A stretch of DNA of 56,626 bases from DAOUET01 sp034430155 (GTDB taxonomy: Bacteria > Chloroflexota > Anaerolineae > Anaerolineales > UBA4823): the NCBI GenBank assembly GCA_034430155.1, contig DAOUET010000182.1, positions 1-56,626 of the forward strand, in the 5' to 3' direction. Within the stretch, counting starts at the first letter, position 1. The number at the start of each line of letters is the position of its first letter. The notes beneath the pieces are model-generated. The model saw only the letters and a list, made by a program, of their open reading frames with translations, did no database searches and had not been told where the DNA came from. This document shows positions 25,981 through 33,456 of this stretch, piece by piece. A program made the translations under genes and the position numbers.

Positions 25981-26664
25981 ATGGGATCACTGCTGTACAC
26001 TCCCGAAAAAATGGACTCTGAGAAATACCTCGATGGTTTATCTGAACGCATTGATCAGCTTCGTGTTCAGTTAATGAAATCTGATCCATCTTCTCTAGCG
26101 ATGCGCACTGGTGCCAATTTTCGTCTCAAGCAGCCAGGAACCGGCGAATTTCTTCTACCCCTTTGGGGCCAGGAGATTATAGTGACCTATCCTGAATTAA
26201 TTGCCTTCGGTACTCAAACGATAGAAGAATTACCGGCTTACCTTCAAGCCCTGCTTCTTTACTACTTCAATACCTGCGACGGGATATCGACTGCTGGTTA
26301 TTGGATTTCTTTCTCTGAATTGCCGGATGGCAGGTTTTACAATCAAGCTTTCCAAGGGTACACTGGTCAAAAGCTTTCCAAAGCTTTCCAAAATGATTTG
26401 CAGTCTTTCGAACGCGCTGCGCAAAACCTGGGCGGTCAAAGTGAACTTCGCGCAACCACAATGTCCATAGGTGATGCGGCTTATGCCTTCCAGGTATTGC
26501 CGAAGGTCTCTATCCTGGTTGTCTATTGGTTAGGCGACGAAGATTTTCCCGCCTCTTGTCAGCTGCTCTTCGATGCATCGGTAAGCCACTGCCTGCCCAC
26601 AGATGCCTGCGCAATTATCGGAAGTACCCTCACACGCCGCTTGATCGCCCAAGGAGGTAGATGA
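25981..26664 (+). CDS. DUF3786-like protein in the CODH/ACS locus
   Basis: 227 residues, no signal peptide or membrane helix. The C-terminal part (ILVVYWLGDEDFPASCQLLF, then DASVSHCLPTDACAIIGSTL, about 174-215) resembles DUF3786, a family often seen beside corrinoid and iron-sulfur methyltransferase genes. This is recognised from memory of the pattern, not a search. ATG 25981 is chosen because TTGGAG lies 5 bases upstream; upstream in-frame starts have none. Function is unknown; a role in corrinoid protein handling is a contextual guess. Confidence 0.7.
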   Translation: MGSLLYTPEKMDSEKYLDGLSERIDQLRVQLMKSDPSSLAMRTGANFRLKQPGTGEFLLPLWGQEIIVTYPELIAFGTQTIEELPAYLQALLLYYFNTCDGISTAGYWISFSELPDGRFYNQAFQGYTGQKLSKAFQNDLQSFERAAQNLGGQSELRATTMSIGDAAYAFQVLPKVSILVVYWLGDEDFPASCQLLFDASVSHCLPTDACAIIGSTLTRRLIAQGGR

Positions 26665-26701
26665 TTTTTATGCGAGAATTTTTTTCTCAATCTGCCGTCC
26701 A

Positions 26702-26729
26702 TTGCAAGTCCACACCATGGCGGTATGAT
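26702..26729 (+). promoter_or_regulatory. Candidate promoter of the FNT gene
   Basis: TTGCAA (26702-26707), a 16-base spacer and TATGAT (26724-26729), 40 bases before the FNT-channel ATG. Fair match on both boxes. Confidence 0.45.
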
Positions 26730-26769
26730 GATTTCCTATGGACTTCCACTTTAGGAGTGAAAAAAACGC

Positions 26770-27624
26770 ATGTCCACAGAACTTAGAATAGATGCCCTCC
26801 TGCCCCAAGAAATGGCTAATCGCGCAGAATATATTGGTGTTCGCAAGGCTGAGGCTGGGGCGTTAGCCATGTTTGCGTTAGCGATATTGGCTGGTGCCTT
26901 TATCGCTCTAGGAGCGGTGTTCGCTACCACAGTTGCTGCGGGTACCACAACCGCCTGGCCCTTCGGTGTAGCAAAATTGCTGGTTGGTCTGGTTTTTTGC
27001 CTTGGTCTTATTCTGGTGATCGTTGGCGGTGCAGAGCTGTTCACAGGAAATAACCTGATCGTCATGGCATGGGCTAGCGGAAAAGTCACAACTCGTGCAT
27101 TGCTGCGGAACTGGGTCATAGTATATATAGGTAATTTCGTCGGAGCGGTAGGAACTGCGTTGATGGTTTATGTAAGCAAGCAATATGCTTTGGGTGGTGG
27201 CTCTATCGGCGTTACTGCCCTGGGTATCGCTAACAGTAAAGTCCAATTGGGCTTCGTCCAGGCGATCGCGCTTGGTGTACTATGCAATGCTCTGGTATGC
27301 CTGGCAATATGGTTGACTTTTAGCGCTCGCAGTACGGTGGATAAAATTGCCGCCATAATCTTTCCGATTTCCGCTTTTGTGGCAGCTGGATTCGAACACA
27401 GTGTCGCCAATATGTACTTTGTCCCCATTAGCTTGTTCATCAAAGACTTTGATCCCGCCTTCATTACTACCAACGGATTGAGCTTACCCGCTTTGACCTG
27501 GGGTAATTTCCTGGTCAACAACCTGTTACCGGTCACGATCGGAAACATCATTGGCGGCTCTCTGCTGGTCGCCATTGTATACTGGGCGATATTTTTACGG
27601 CAAAAAGAAACCATTAAGGAATAG
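26770..27624 (+). CDS. Formate/nitrite transporter family channel (FocA-like)
   Basis: Pentameric membrane channel for small monovalent anions. 284 residues with six membrane helices and the family landmarks: AGAFIALG in helix 1, GGAELFTGNNLIVMAWASGK (about 93-112), and GFEHSVANMYFVP (about 215-227). Formate is the likely substrate because fhs and CODH/ACS surround it, although nitrite or hydrosulfide cannot be excluded. AGGAG lies about 12 bases upstream. The next gene starts 3 bases downstream, so the pair is co-transcribed. Confidence 0.92.
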   Translation: MSTELRIDALLPQEMANRAEYIGVRKAEAGALAMFALAILAGAFIALGAVFATTVAAGTTTAWPFGVAKLLVGLVFCLGLILVIVGGAELFTGNNLIVMAWASGKVTTRALLRNWVIVYIGNFVGAVGTALMVYVSKQYALGGGSIGVTALGIANSKVQLGFVQAIALGVLCNALVCLAIWLTFSARSTVDKIAAIIFPISAFVAAGFEHSVANMYFVPISLFIKDFDPAFITTNGLSLPALTWGNFLVNNLLPVTIGNIIGGSLLVAIVYWAIFLRQKETIKE

Positions 27625-27627
27625 AAT

Positions 27628-27861
27628 ATGAAAGCATATATCCTTGTAAAGATTCGAACTGGAGGAATACGCGAAGTTGTTCGCAATTTACGGCGTGTAG
27701 GTGGTGTCATCGAGGCAAACATGACCTTCGGGCCTTACGACGCTGTGGCAGTCGTCGAGGCAGAAGATTTAAACCATCTTGGAAAGATATTGGATTCTGA
27801 CATCCAACCTATCCCCGGAGTGATCGAGACCCTCACCTGCCTGGCGGTTGAAATCCAATAA
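27628..27861 (+). CDS. Stand-alone Lrp/AsnC ligand-binding (RAM) domain protein
   Basis: 77 residues that match only the effector-binding half of Lrp/AsnC regulators (MKAYILVKIRTGG..., NMTFGPYDAVAVVEAEDLN, then PGVIETLTCLAVE). There is no helix-turn-helix. Such RAM-only proteins can be small-molecule sensors or dimerise with full Lrp proteins. It lies between the FNT channel and CooC genes, so it may sense a metabolite of this locus. That role is inference. Confidence 0.82.
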   Translation: MKAYILVKIRTGGIREVVRNLRRVGGVIEANMTFGPYDAVAVVEAEDLNHLGKILDSDIQPIPGVIETLTCLAVEIQ

Positions 27862-27942
27862 GAGAACCGATTTAATCTCTTCAACCAGTAGGCAACCTGA
27901 TCCAGTAAGTCGGACACATAAGTCGGGATGGATGGTAAACAA

Positions 27943-28731
27943 ATGAAATTAGCCATTAGCGGTAAAGGGGGCGTTGGTAAAACAACCTTAGCGGCGTTGT
28001 TCGCCCAGATTTACACCCAGGCGGGTCGGAACGTACTTGCAGTCGACGCAGATCCATCACCATGTCTGGCTGGTGCTTTGGGCTTCCCCTCTGAACTACG
28101 TTCAAAACTCCATCCCATTGCAGAGATGGAAGATCTGATCTATGAGCGAACCGGTGCAAAACCAGGCACTATCGGAGGTTTTTTCACCCTAAATCCCCGT
28201 GTGGATGATATCCCTGAAAGGTTTAGCGTTACCCATCGAGGCGTGAGATTACTCGAGATGGGTGCAGTGGACATGGGCGGGTCAGGTTGTATCTGCCCTG
28301 AAAGTGCCTTATTAAAGACGCTTTTTACTCACTTGTTATTTCGAAAAGACGATGTCTTGATCCTGGATATGTATGCTGGCGTCGAACACCTAGGGCGGGC
28401 CACTGTCGATTTCGTAGACGCCATGATAATCGTGGTCGAGCCCACTCGCCGGAGCTTGGGCACCGCTGCCCAGATCAAATCGTTGGCAGAAGACATCGGC
28501 TTGAGGCGCTTGTGGCTAGTCGGCAACAAGGTTCAAAATGAAGAAGAAGCCTCATTCCTGAGGTCCGAGGCAACCAGCCTTCCGCTTTTAGGAATTTTAC
28601 CTGGGGACGCGGGTGTCCAGGAAGCTGACAGGCTCGGCATGGCAGTCTATGATTATGTCCCGGCCTTGCGTCAGGCGGCCGAAAAAATGGTCGCCGTACT
28701 GGACGCTCAAATTGCCCCTCAAATGGGATAA
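27943..28731 (+). CDS. cooC: CooC/AcsF-type nickel-insertion ATPase, paralogue 1
   Basis: MinD/Mrp-family P-loop ATPase thought to deliver nickel to CODH or ACS. 262 residues from ATG 27943; an in-frame ATG at 27928 would add five, but the family begins at this MKLAISGKGGVGKTT. The deviant Walker A is at about 7-14, and the CxC motif that binds the metal at the dimer interface is C116-I-C118 (SGCICPES). Its partner paralogue is encoded next. Ribosome site weak (GGATGG). Confidence 0.92.
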   Translation: MKLAISGKGGVGKTTLAALFAQIYTQAGRNVLAVDADPSPCLAGALGFPSELRSKLHPIAEMEDLIYERTGAKPGTIGGFFTLNPRVDDIPERFSVTHRGVRLLEMGAVDMGGSGCICPESALLKTLFTHLLFRKDDVLILDMYAGVEHLGRATVDFVDAMIIVVEPTRRSLGTAAQIKSLAEDIGLRRLWLVGNKVQNEEEASFLRSEATSLPLLGILPGDAGVQEADRLGMAVYDYVPALRQAAEKMVAVLDAQIAPQMG

Positions 28732-28807
28732 ACTTAGAGAAGATCTCTTTTACAAATAGACTTATCGATTGGAAATAACACCCAGTTGGTAAAGTGGAGA
28801 AAGTGAT

Positions 28808-29596
28808 ATGACTACCACGATTGCATTGGCAGGTAAAGGTGGCGTTGGGAAAACCACCATAGCTGCTATGGTTATCAAATATCTGGCTCAAAACCAAACC
28901 GGGGTCACTCTTGCTATAGATGCCGATCCCAGCAGCAACCTCAATATGGTCCTGGGTTTAGAGCTGGAATGGACTGTGGGCGATATCCGCGAAGAGATGC
29001 TCGAAAAAGTGCAGGCTTCCTTTGTCGCCGGTGGTGCTGCAATGGGCACCCTTCCCGGAGGTGTCGCCAAACGTGATTATCTCGATTACCAGATTCGTTC
29101 TTCCGTGTCAGAAGGAAGCCGTTTCGACCTGATCGCCATGGGGCGCTCCGAGGGGCCCGGTTGTTATTGCGCAGTAAATCACAATTTGCGCGAAGTCATC
29201 GATGCTATCAGTAAGAACTACCGATATATCGTGATAGACAACGAAGCTGGCATGGAGCATCTCAGTCGACGCACTACCCGGGATGTCAACCATCTACTCA
29301 TCGTCACCGATCCGACTCAACGCGGCGTGGTAGCAGCCGGGCGAATCGCTTCCCTCAGCACAGAACTCGATATCCGCGTAGAGAACACTTATCTGGTTCT
29401 GAATCGAATCTCGGGTAACATACCTGCCCCCCTCCGAGAGAGAATCGATGCCCTGCATATCCCGCTATTAGGTGTTGTCCCTGCCGATGACGATTTAACC
29501 GAATTTGAATTCAACGGTCGCCCTCTAGTTGAATTGGGAGATCAGTCTCCCGTCTATCGAGCTGTAGCCAACATGATGGACCAGGTTATCATTTGA
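28808..29596 (+). CDS. cooC: CooC/AcsF-type nickel-insertion ATPase, paralogue 2
   Basis: 262-residue P-loop ATPase with deviant Walker A (GKGGVGKTTIAAM), DADPSSNLN, and the CxC motif C119-Y-C121 (GPGCYCAVN). The nucleotide-contacting DNEAGMEH is seen near 145-152. It is clearly divergent from the previous gene (the metal loop GPGCYCAVN against GSGCICPES), which fits one ATPase for the CODH C-cluster and one for the ACS A-cluster. Which does which cannot be read from the sequence. Confidence 0.92.
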   Translation: MTTTIALAGKGGVGKTTIAAMVIKYLAQNQTGVTLAIDADPSSNLNMVLGLELEWTVGDIREEMLEKVQASFVAGGAAMGTLPGGVAKRDYLDYQIRSSVSEGSRFDLIAMGRSEGPGCYCAVNHNLREVIDAISKNYRYIVIDNEAGMEHLSRRTTRDVNHLLIVTDPTQRGVVAAGRIASLSTELDIRVENTYLVLNRISGNIPAPLRERIDALHIPLLGVVPADDDLTEFEFNGRPLVELGDQSPVYRAVANMMDQVII

Positions 29597-29754
29597 TCCA
29601 AAAGTCCTTTAAGTAAATTGAGATAAGCAGGAACTCAACCTACCCCACCCAGGTATGACTCCCCCTCAAATCTCTCAAGAACATTGGCGAACAAAGCCTC
29701 GCTGGGCTTGACTCTGGATGGATTCACACCGTAAAGGATTGGTTCGAAATTGAT

Positions 29755-29909
29755 GTTGGTTAAGCTTATCGAAGAGGGAAACCAGCATATTCCGCAAGAG
29801 CCAGCCTTAACCTGCCGTCCGCTTATTAGGGCGCTCTTCTGGATTTCCCCTAGAACGAAACTGCCTACTGACGTGAAAGCCAGATTTCGTGAATATGCTG
29901 GTAACCAAC
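29755..29909. repeat. Long-range inverted repeat, candidate structured RNA
   Basis: ACCAGCATATTC (29781-29792) is the exact inverse of GAATATGCTGGT (29891-29902). A second outer pair GTTGGTTA (29755-29762) and TAACCAAC (29902-29909) extends it, sharing base 29902. The enclosed 98 bases contain smaller pairings. It could be a non-coding RNA or the remnant of a small mobile element. Confidence 0.45.
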
Positions 29910-29940
29910 CAGCTTAAAAGAATGACCCCCATTTAAACGT

Positions 29941-29969
29941 AAAACACCCGTTCAAAAGAGGGGTGTTTT
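29941..29969. terminator. Terminator-like hairpin downstream of cooC2
   Basis: AAAACACCC (29941-29949) with GGGTGTTTT (29961-29969), loop 11. A-rich on one side and T-rich on the other, so it could work in both directions between convergent genes. Confidence 0.6.
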
Positions 29970-29974
29970 AATTG

Positions 29975-30064
29975 TAGGACTTACGCAGTTGGTGGGAGGA
30001 TGGGGGTGTTTGGGCGGGCGTTGCCCAAACACCCCCGATTTTCCCCTGAACTGCGTAACTACTA
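29975..30064. repeat. MITE-like short inverted-repeat element, copy 2
   Basis: 90 bp bounded by TAGGACTTACGCAGTT (29975-29990) and AACTGCGTAACTACTA (30049-30064), whose inverse is TAGTAGTTACGCAGTT. TA at both edges may be the target duplication. The middle is a 14-bp perfect hairpin, GGGGGTGTTTGGGC (30002-30015) with GCCCAAACACCCCC (30023-30036). It shares its left end with the element at 7201 and its core with the hairpin at 2313. Confidence 0.7.
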
Positions 30065-30125
30065 ACTTGATCAACCCAGCGCTCTCCCTAACACGCGCTG
30101 GCTGTGAAAGTAGAAGCGATCGCTT

Positions 30126-32051
30126 TTAGAACAAGCCTACTACGCGACCTGTCTCGAGATCGAAGTCCACATCGTAATAAACAGGTCGGGTTGGCAGTCC
30201 AGGCATGGTGCGCATCTCACCCACCAGTGGGTACAAGAAACCAGCTCCAACCGAGGCGCGGATATCTCGGATAGGTACGCGGTAGTCTTTGGGTACTCCC
30301 TTGAGAGCGGGGTCATGACTGAGGCTCAGGTGGGTTTTTGCCATACACAATGGTAGATGATCGAAACCCAGGCGGGTATAGAGCTTGATCTTTGCCTCAG
30401 CTTCTGGTAAGTAATCTACCCCGTCAGCCCCATATATCTGAGTGCAGATCGTTTCAATCTTCTCTTTAATCGAAGCTTCTAGAGGGTATAGGAATTTGAA
30501 GTTAATAGGCTTTTCAGCTGCTTTGACCACAGCTTCAGCCAGGGCTACCGCTCCCTCACCCCCTTCCATCCAGTGACGGGCTACTACCGCATCTTCAGCA
30601 CCTGCTTTAATAGCTGCCTGCCGAACCAGTTCGACCTCGGCTTCTGTATCTGTTGCAAATGAGTTGACCGCCACCACAACAGGGATGCCGAAACCCAGCG
30701 CGTTTTTAATATGATGCTGCATGTTGGGTAAACCAGCTCGCAGTAGTTCAATGTTTTCATCCGTATATGCCGGATCAAGAGGTTTTCCAGCCACAACCTT
30801 GGGTCCACCCCCGTGCATCTTCAATGCCCGTACGGTCGCTACCAGTACAACTACGTTGGGGACCAAGCCTGAATATCGGCACTTGATATTGAAGAATTTC
30901 TCCATGCCGATGTCCGCACCGAAGCCTGATTCTGTAACCACGTAGTCTGCCAGCTTCAAGGCAATCCGATCCGCCACAATCGAGCTGTTGCCATGTGCGA
31001 TATTAGCGAACGGACCAGCATGCACGAACACCGGGGTGCCTTCCAGAGTTTGCATGAGGGTAGGCTTAATGGCGTCTTTCATCAGCACTGTCATGGCTCC
31101 GGCAACGCCCAAATCCTCGGCAGTCACTGCTTCCCCAGCCTTGTTAGTTCCGATGACGATGCGACCGAAACGCTCGCGCATATCAGCCAGGTCCGTGGTC
31201 AATGCCAGAATCGCCATGATCTCGCTGGCCACGGTGATGTCGAATCCTGTTTGACGAGTCATGCCCTTCTCTTCCGGTCCTTGACCAATCGTAATAGTTC
31301 GCAGGAAACGGTCATTGGTATCGACCACCCGTCGCCATGTGATGCTATCGGGGTCAATATCCAAACGGGAAAAACGGCTACGTTCCTCAGGTGTCAGCTC
31401 ATTCGGGTCAGTCTTATCGATGTTCAGTTTTTCTAAACGGCGCCGCATGGTGGGTGCGAAGCTGCGGTTGCCTTCTTTATCCGGCGGGCACAAACGGTTA
31501 AATAGCGCTTGGTCGGATTGCCTGGATTCGTGGAAAATACGAGAGTCAATCGCGGCTGCCAGCAAGTTGTTGGCGGCCGTAATTGCATGGATGTCGCCGG
31601 TTAGGTGCAGGTTGAAATCTTCCATAGGAATAACCTGGCTGTAGCCTCCCCCTGCAGCCCCGCCTTTAATGCCAAAAGTCGGTCCCTGGCTTGGCTGGCG
31701 AATGCAGGTAAAGACCCGCTTCCCCAGATGTGCCCCAAGAGCCTGGCTCAATCCCACCATCGTTGTGCTCTTGCCTTCTCCCAATGGCGTGGGGGTGATG
31801 GCCGTCACGTCGATGTACTTGCCATCTGGAACGTCCTCTAAGCGGTTCAACACTTCCAGGCGTACCTTAGCCTTGTAATCCCCATACAACTCTAGTTCTT
31901 CTGGAAGTAAACCGACCTCTTCTGACAAGGTCTTCACCGTCTTAAGTTCAGCTTCCTGAGCGATCTCAATATCTGAGGGGACAGGGTAGCGCCGTTTAAG
32001 CGGCGTAGGTCGAAATGGACGTAATCCAGGGAATTCTCGGACAGCAGACAT
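30126..32051 (-). CDS. fhs: Formate--tetrahydrofolate ligase (long form)
   Basis: ATP-dependent formylation of THF, the first step of the methyl branch after formate. 641 residues, longer than the usual bacterial 555-560. The P-loop PTPLGEGKSTT is at about 86-96. An inserted stretch after RQSDQALFNRL includes KTDPNELTPEERSRFSRLDI and a VVDTNDRFLRTITIGQG region, which closely resembles the synthetase domain of eukaryotic C1-THF synthase (MTHFD1). FANIAHGNSS and the GFGADIGMEKFFNI site are intact. AAGGAG precedes the ATG. Transcribed against the CODH locus, divergent from panB. Confidence 0.96.
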   Translation of the reverse strand: MSAVREFPGLRPFRPTPLKRRYPVPSDIEIAQEAELKTVKTLSEEVGLLPEELELYGDYKAKVRLEVLNRLEDVPDGKYIDVTAITPTPLGEGKSTTMVGLSQALGAHLGKRVFTCIRQPSQGPTFGIKGGAAGGGYSQVIPMEDFNLHLTGDIHAITAANNLLAAAIDSRIFHESRQSDQALFNRLCPPDKEGNRSFAPTMRRRLEKLNIDKTDPNELTPEERSRFSRLDIDPDSITWRRVVDTNDRFLRTITIGQGPEEKGMTRQTGFDITVASEIMAILALTTDLADMRERFGRIVIGTNKAGEAVTAEDLGVAGAMTVLMKDAIKPTLMQTLEGTPVFVHAGPFANIAHGNSSIVADRIALKLADYVVTESGFGADIGMEKFFNIKCRYSGLVPNVVVLVATVRALKMHGGGPKVVAGKPLDPAYTDENIELLRAGLPNMQHHIKNALGFGIPVVVAVNSFATDTEAEVELVRQAAIKAGAEDAVVARHWMEGGEGAVALAEAVVKAAEKPINFKFLYPLEASIKEKIETICTQIYGADGVDYLPEAEAKIKLYTRLGFDHLPLCMAKTHLSLSHDPALKGVPKDYRVPIRDIRASVGAGFLYPLVGEMRTMPGLPTRPVYYDVDFDLETGRVVGLF

Positions 32052-32467
32052 ATTGATCTCCTTTAGGACAAATTATAGGTGGGCACCAAAGCCAGAGGCT
32101 TGGATTGGTCGCTTGAGCGTTTTTCGCATCTTGCACCATCGAATCCCGATGGAACTGAGATGAGCTATCCCGGCATTGGTATCATTACTTGCTATTGTGG
32201 CAGACTTCACGAATCCACACAATTGACTCTTATCCTCATCCATCCTGTAAGTTGTCACATCATGAGCTTTACTTGCAATGCCTGGCCATTCCTTTTATTA
32301 AGTTATCTTTGTCATCTTCAACTTCTCACATTACTTAGTTGCTTTTGTCACAATTTTTTCGTACAATAGCGTTGGGAGTATCATTAACTGATTGAGGATT
32401 GTAATAAATCCCCCGATGACGCTCACATTTTTTCACATGACAATATCCACCTAACCTGGAGGAATGA
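32052..32467. other. Divergent promoter region between fhs and panB
   Basis: No gene in 416 bases. It contains the panB promoter candidate (32339-32367), a short inverted repeat CCATCG/CGATGG near 32136-32152, and T-rich, CAC-rich sequence. I could not name a clear fhs promoter. Confidence 0.45.
32339..32367 (+). promoter_or_regulatory. Candidate promoter upstream of panB
   Basis: TTGCTT (32339-32344), a 17-base spacer and TACAAT (32362-32367), about 100 bases before the panB ATG. TTGTCA directly after the -35 is an alternative but is badly spaced. Confidence 0.45.
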
Positions 32468-33322
32468 ATGACTGACCGTAAAAAAGTTTCTTTGCCTTCC
32501 TTGTTTAAGAAAGTCGCCAATGGCGAACCGATTACCATGCTGACATGCTATGACTACCCAACTGCTTATTTCCAAGAAGAGGCAGGTATTGATATGATTC
32601 TGGTAGGTGACAGCCTGGGTATGACCATGCTCGGTTACGAGTCGACCTTACCCGTGACCATGGATGATATGATCCGCCATTCGCAAGCTGTCCGCCGTGG
32701 TTCTCCAAATGTCTGGTTGATTGGAGACATGCCTTATATGAGCTATCAGCCAAGCACCGAGACCGCCATTCTAAATGCAGGTCGCTTCATGGCTGAAGCG
32801 AGTTGTAATGCGATTAAACTTGAGGGTGGTGCAGAAATGGAAGCCCGCATTACCGGGATTGTGGCAGCGGGTATCCCTGCCATGGGCCATCTTGGTTTGA
32901 CGCCCCAAAGTGTCAGCGCGCTCGGAGGTTTCCGCGTTCAAGGAAAAGGAGCTCTCCAGGCCAAGAAGATCATTGAGGATGCCAAAGCCCTCGAGGAGGC
33001 AGGTGCTTTTGCCATATTGCTCGAAATGGTCCCTGATCGTCTCTGTAAATTGATTACAGAACGCGCCAAGAACTGTTTCATCATCAGTTTAGGTTCTGGT
33101 CCACATGCCCACGGACAACTCCTTATCTACCATGACATGTTTGGCTTGTACCCTCGTTTTAAGCCTCGCATGGCGAAAGTCTTTGCAGACGCCGGTAAGG
33201 TAATCTTAGATGGGCTCAAGCAGTACGTCCAGGAAGTAACTGACCATTCCTTTCCTCAGCCAGAGAATTGGTTTGGAATGCCGGAAGACGAATACCAGGA
33301 GCTGTTGAAGATGTTGGATTGA
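32468..33322 (+). CDS. panB: 3-methyl-2-oxobutanoate hydroxymethyltransferase
   Basis: Transfers a hydroxymethyl group from methylene-THF to alpha-ketoisovalerate to form ketopantoate, a precursor of pantothenate and CoA. The 284-residue barrel has LTCYDYPTAYFQEEAGIDMI (about 24-43), VGDSLGMTMLGY, a metal-site DMPYMSY, KLEGG, GHLGLTPQSV, and the catalytic Glu in LLEMVPD. GGAGG is about 7 bases upstream of ATG 32468; the nearer ATG at 32464 stops at once. It consumes a product of the neighbouring one-carbon pathway. Confidence 0.95.
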   Translation: MTDRKKVSLPSLFKKVANGEPITMLTCYDYPTAYFQEEAGIDMILVGDSLGMTMLGYESTLPVTMDDMIRHSQAVRRGSPNVWLIGDMPYMSYQPSTETAILNAGRFMAEASCNAIKLEGGAEMEARITGIVAAGIPAMGHLGLTPQSVSALGGFRVQGKGALQAKKIIEDAKALEEAGAFAILLEMVPDRLCKLITERAKNCFIISLGSGPHAHGQLLIYHDMFGLYPRFKPRMAKVFADAGKVILDGLKQYVQEVTDHSFPQPENWFGMPEDEYQELLKMLD

Positions 33323-33456
33323 TGTCAATTTTAGCCAGATCGACTAGTCTCAAATATTAGAATCCCAAACTGCAATTTCTGTTGCCACTGGCGGTGACCC
33401 ACTTCGTATTAACAAATTCACGAAAACTTATCGCCTGTATGTCATAGGAGACTATT

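Larger units (their letters stand above)
29597..30125. other. Intergenic region between cooC2 and fhs (convergent ends)
   Basis: No gene in 529 bases. It holds a long-range inverted repeat (29755-29909), a terminator-like hairpin (29941-29969) and a MITE-like repeat (29975-30064). The rest shows no pattern I can name. Confidence 0.5.

Noticed and set aside
32079..32369. A 96-codon plus-strand frame in the fhs-panB gap
   Set aside because: Composition is biased to Cys/His/Leu, no ribosome site, and it spans the likely divergent promoters.
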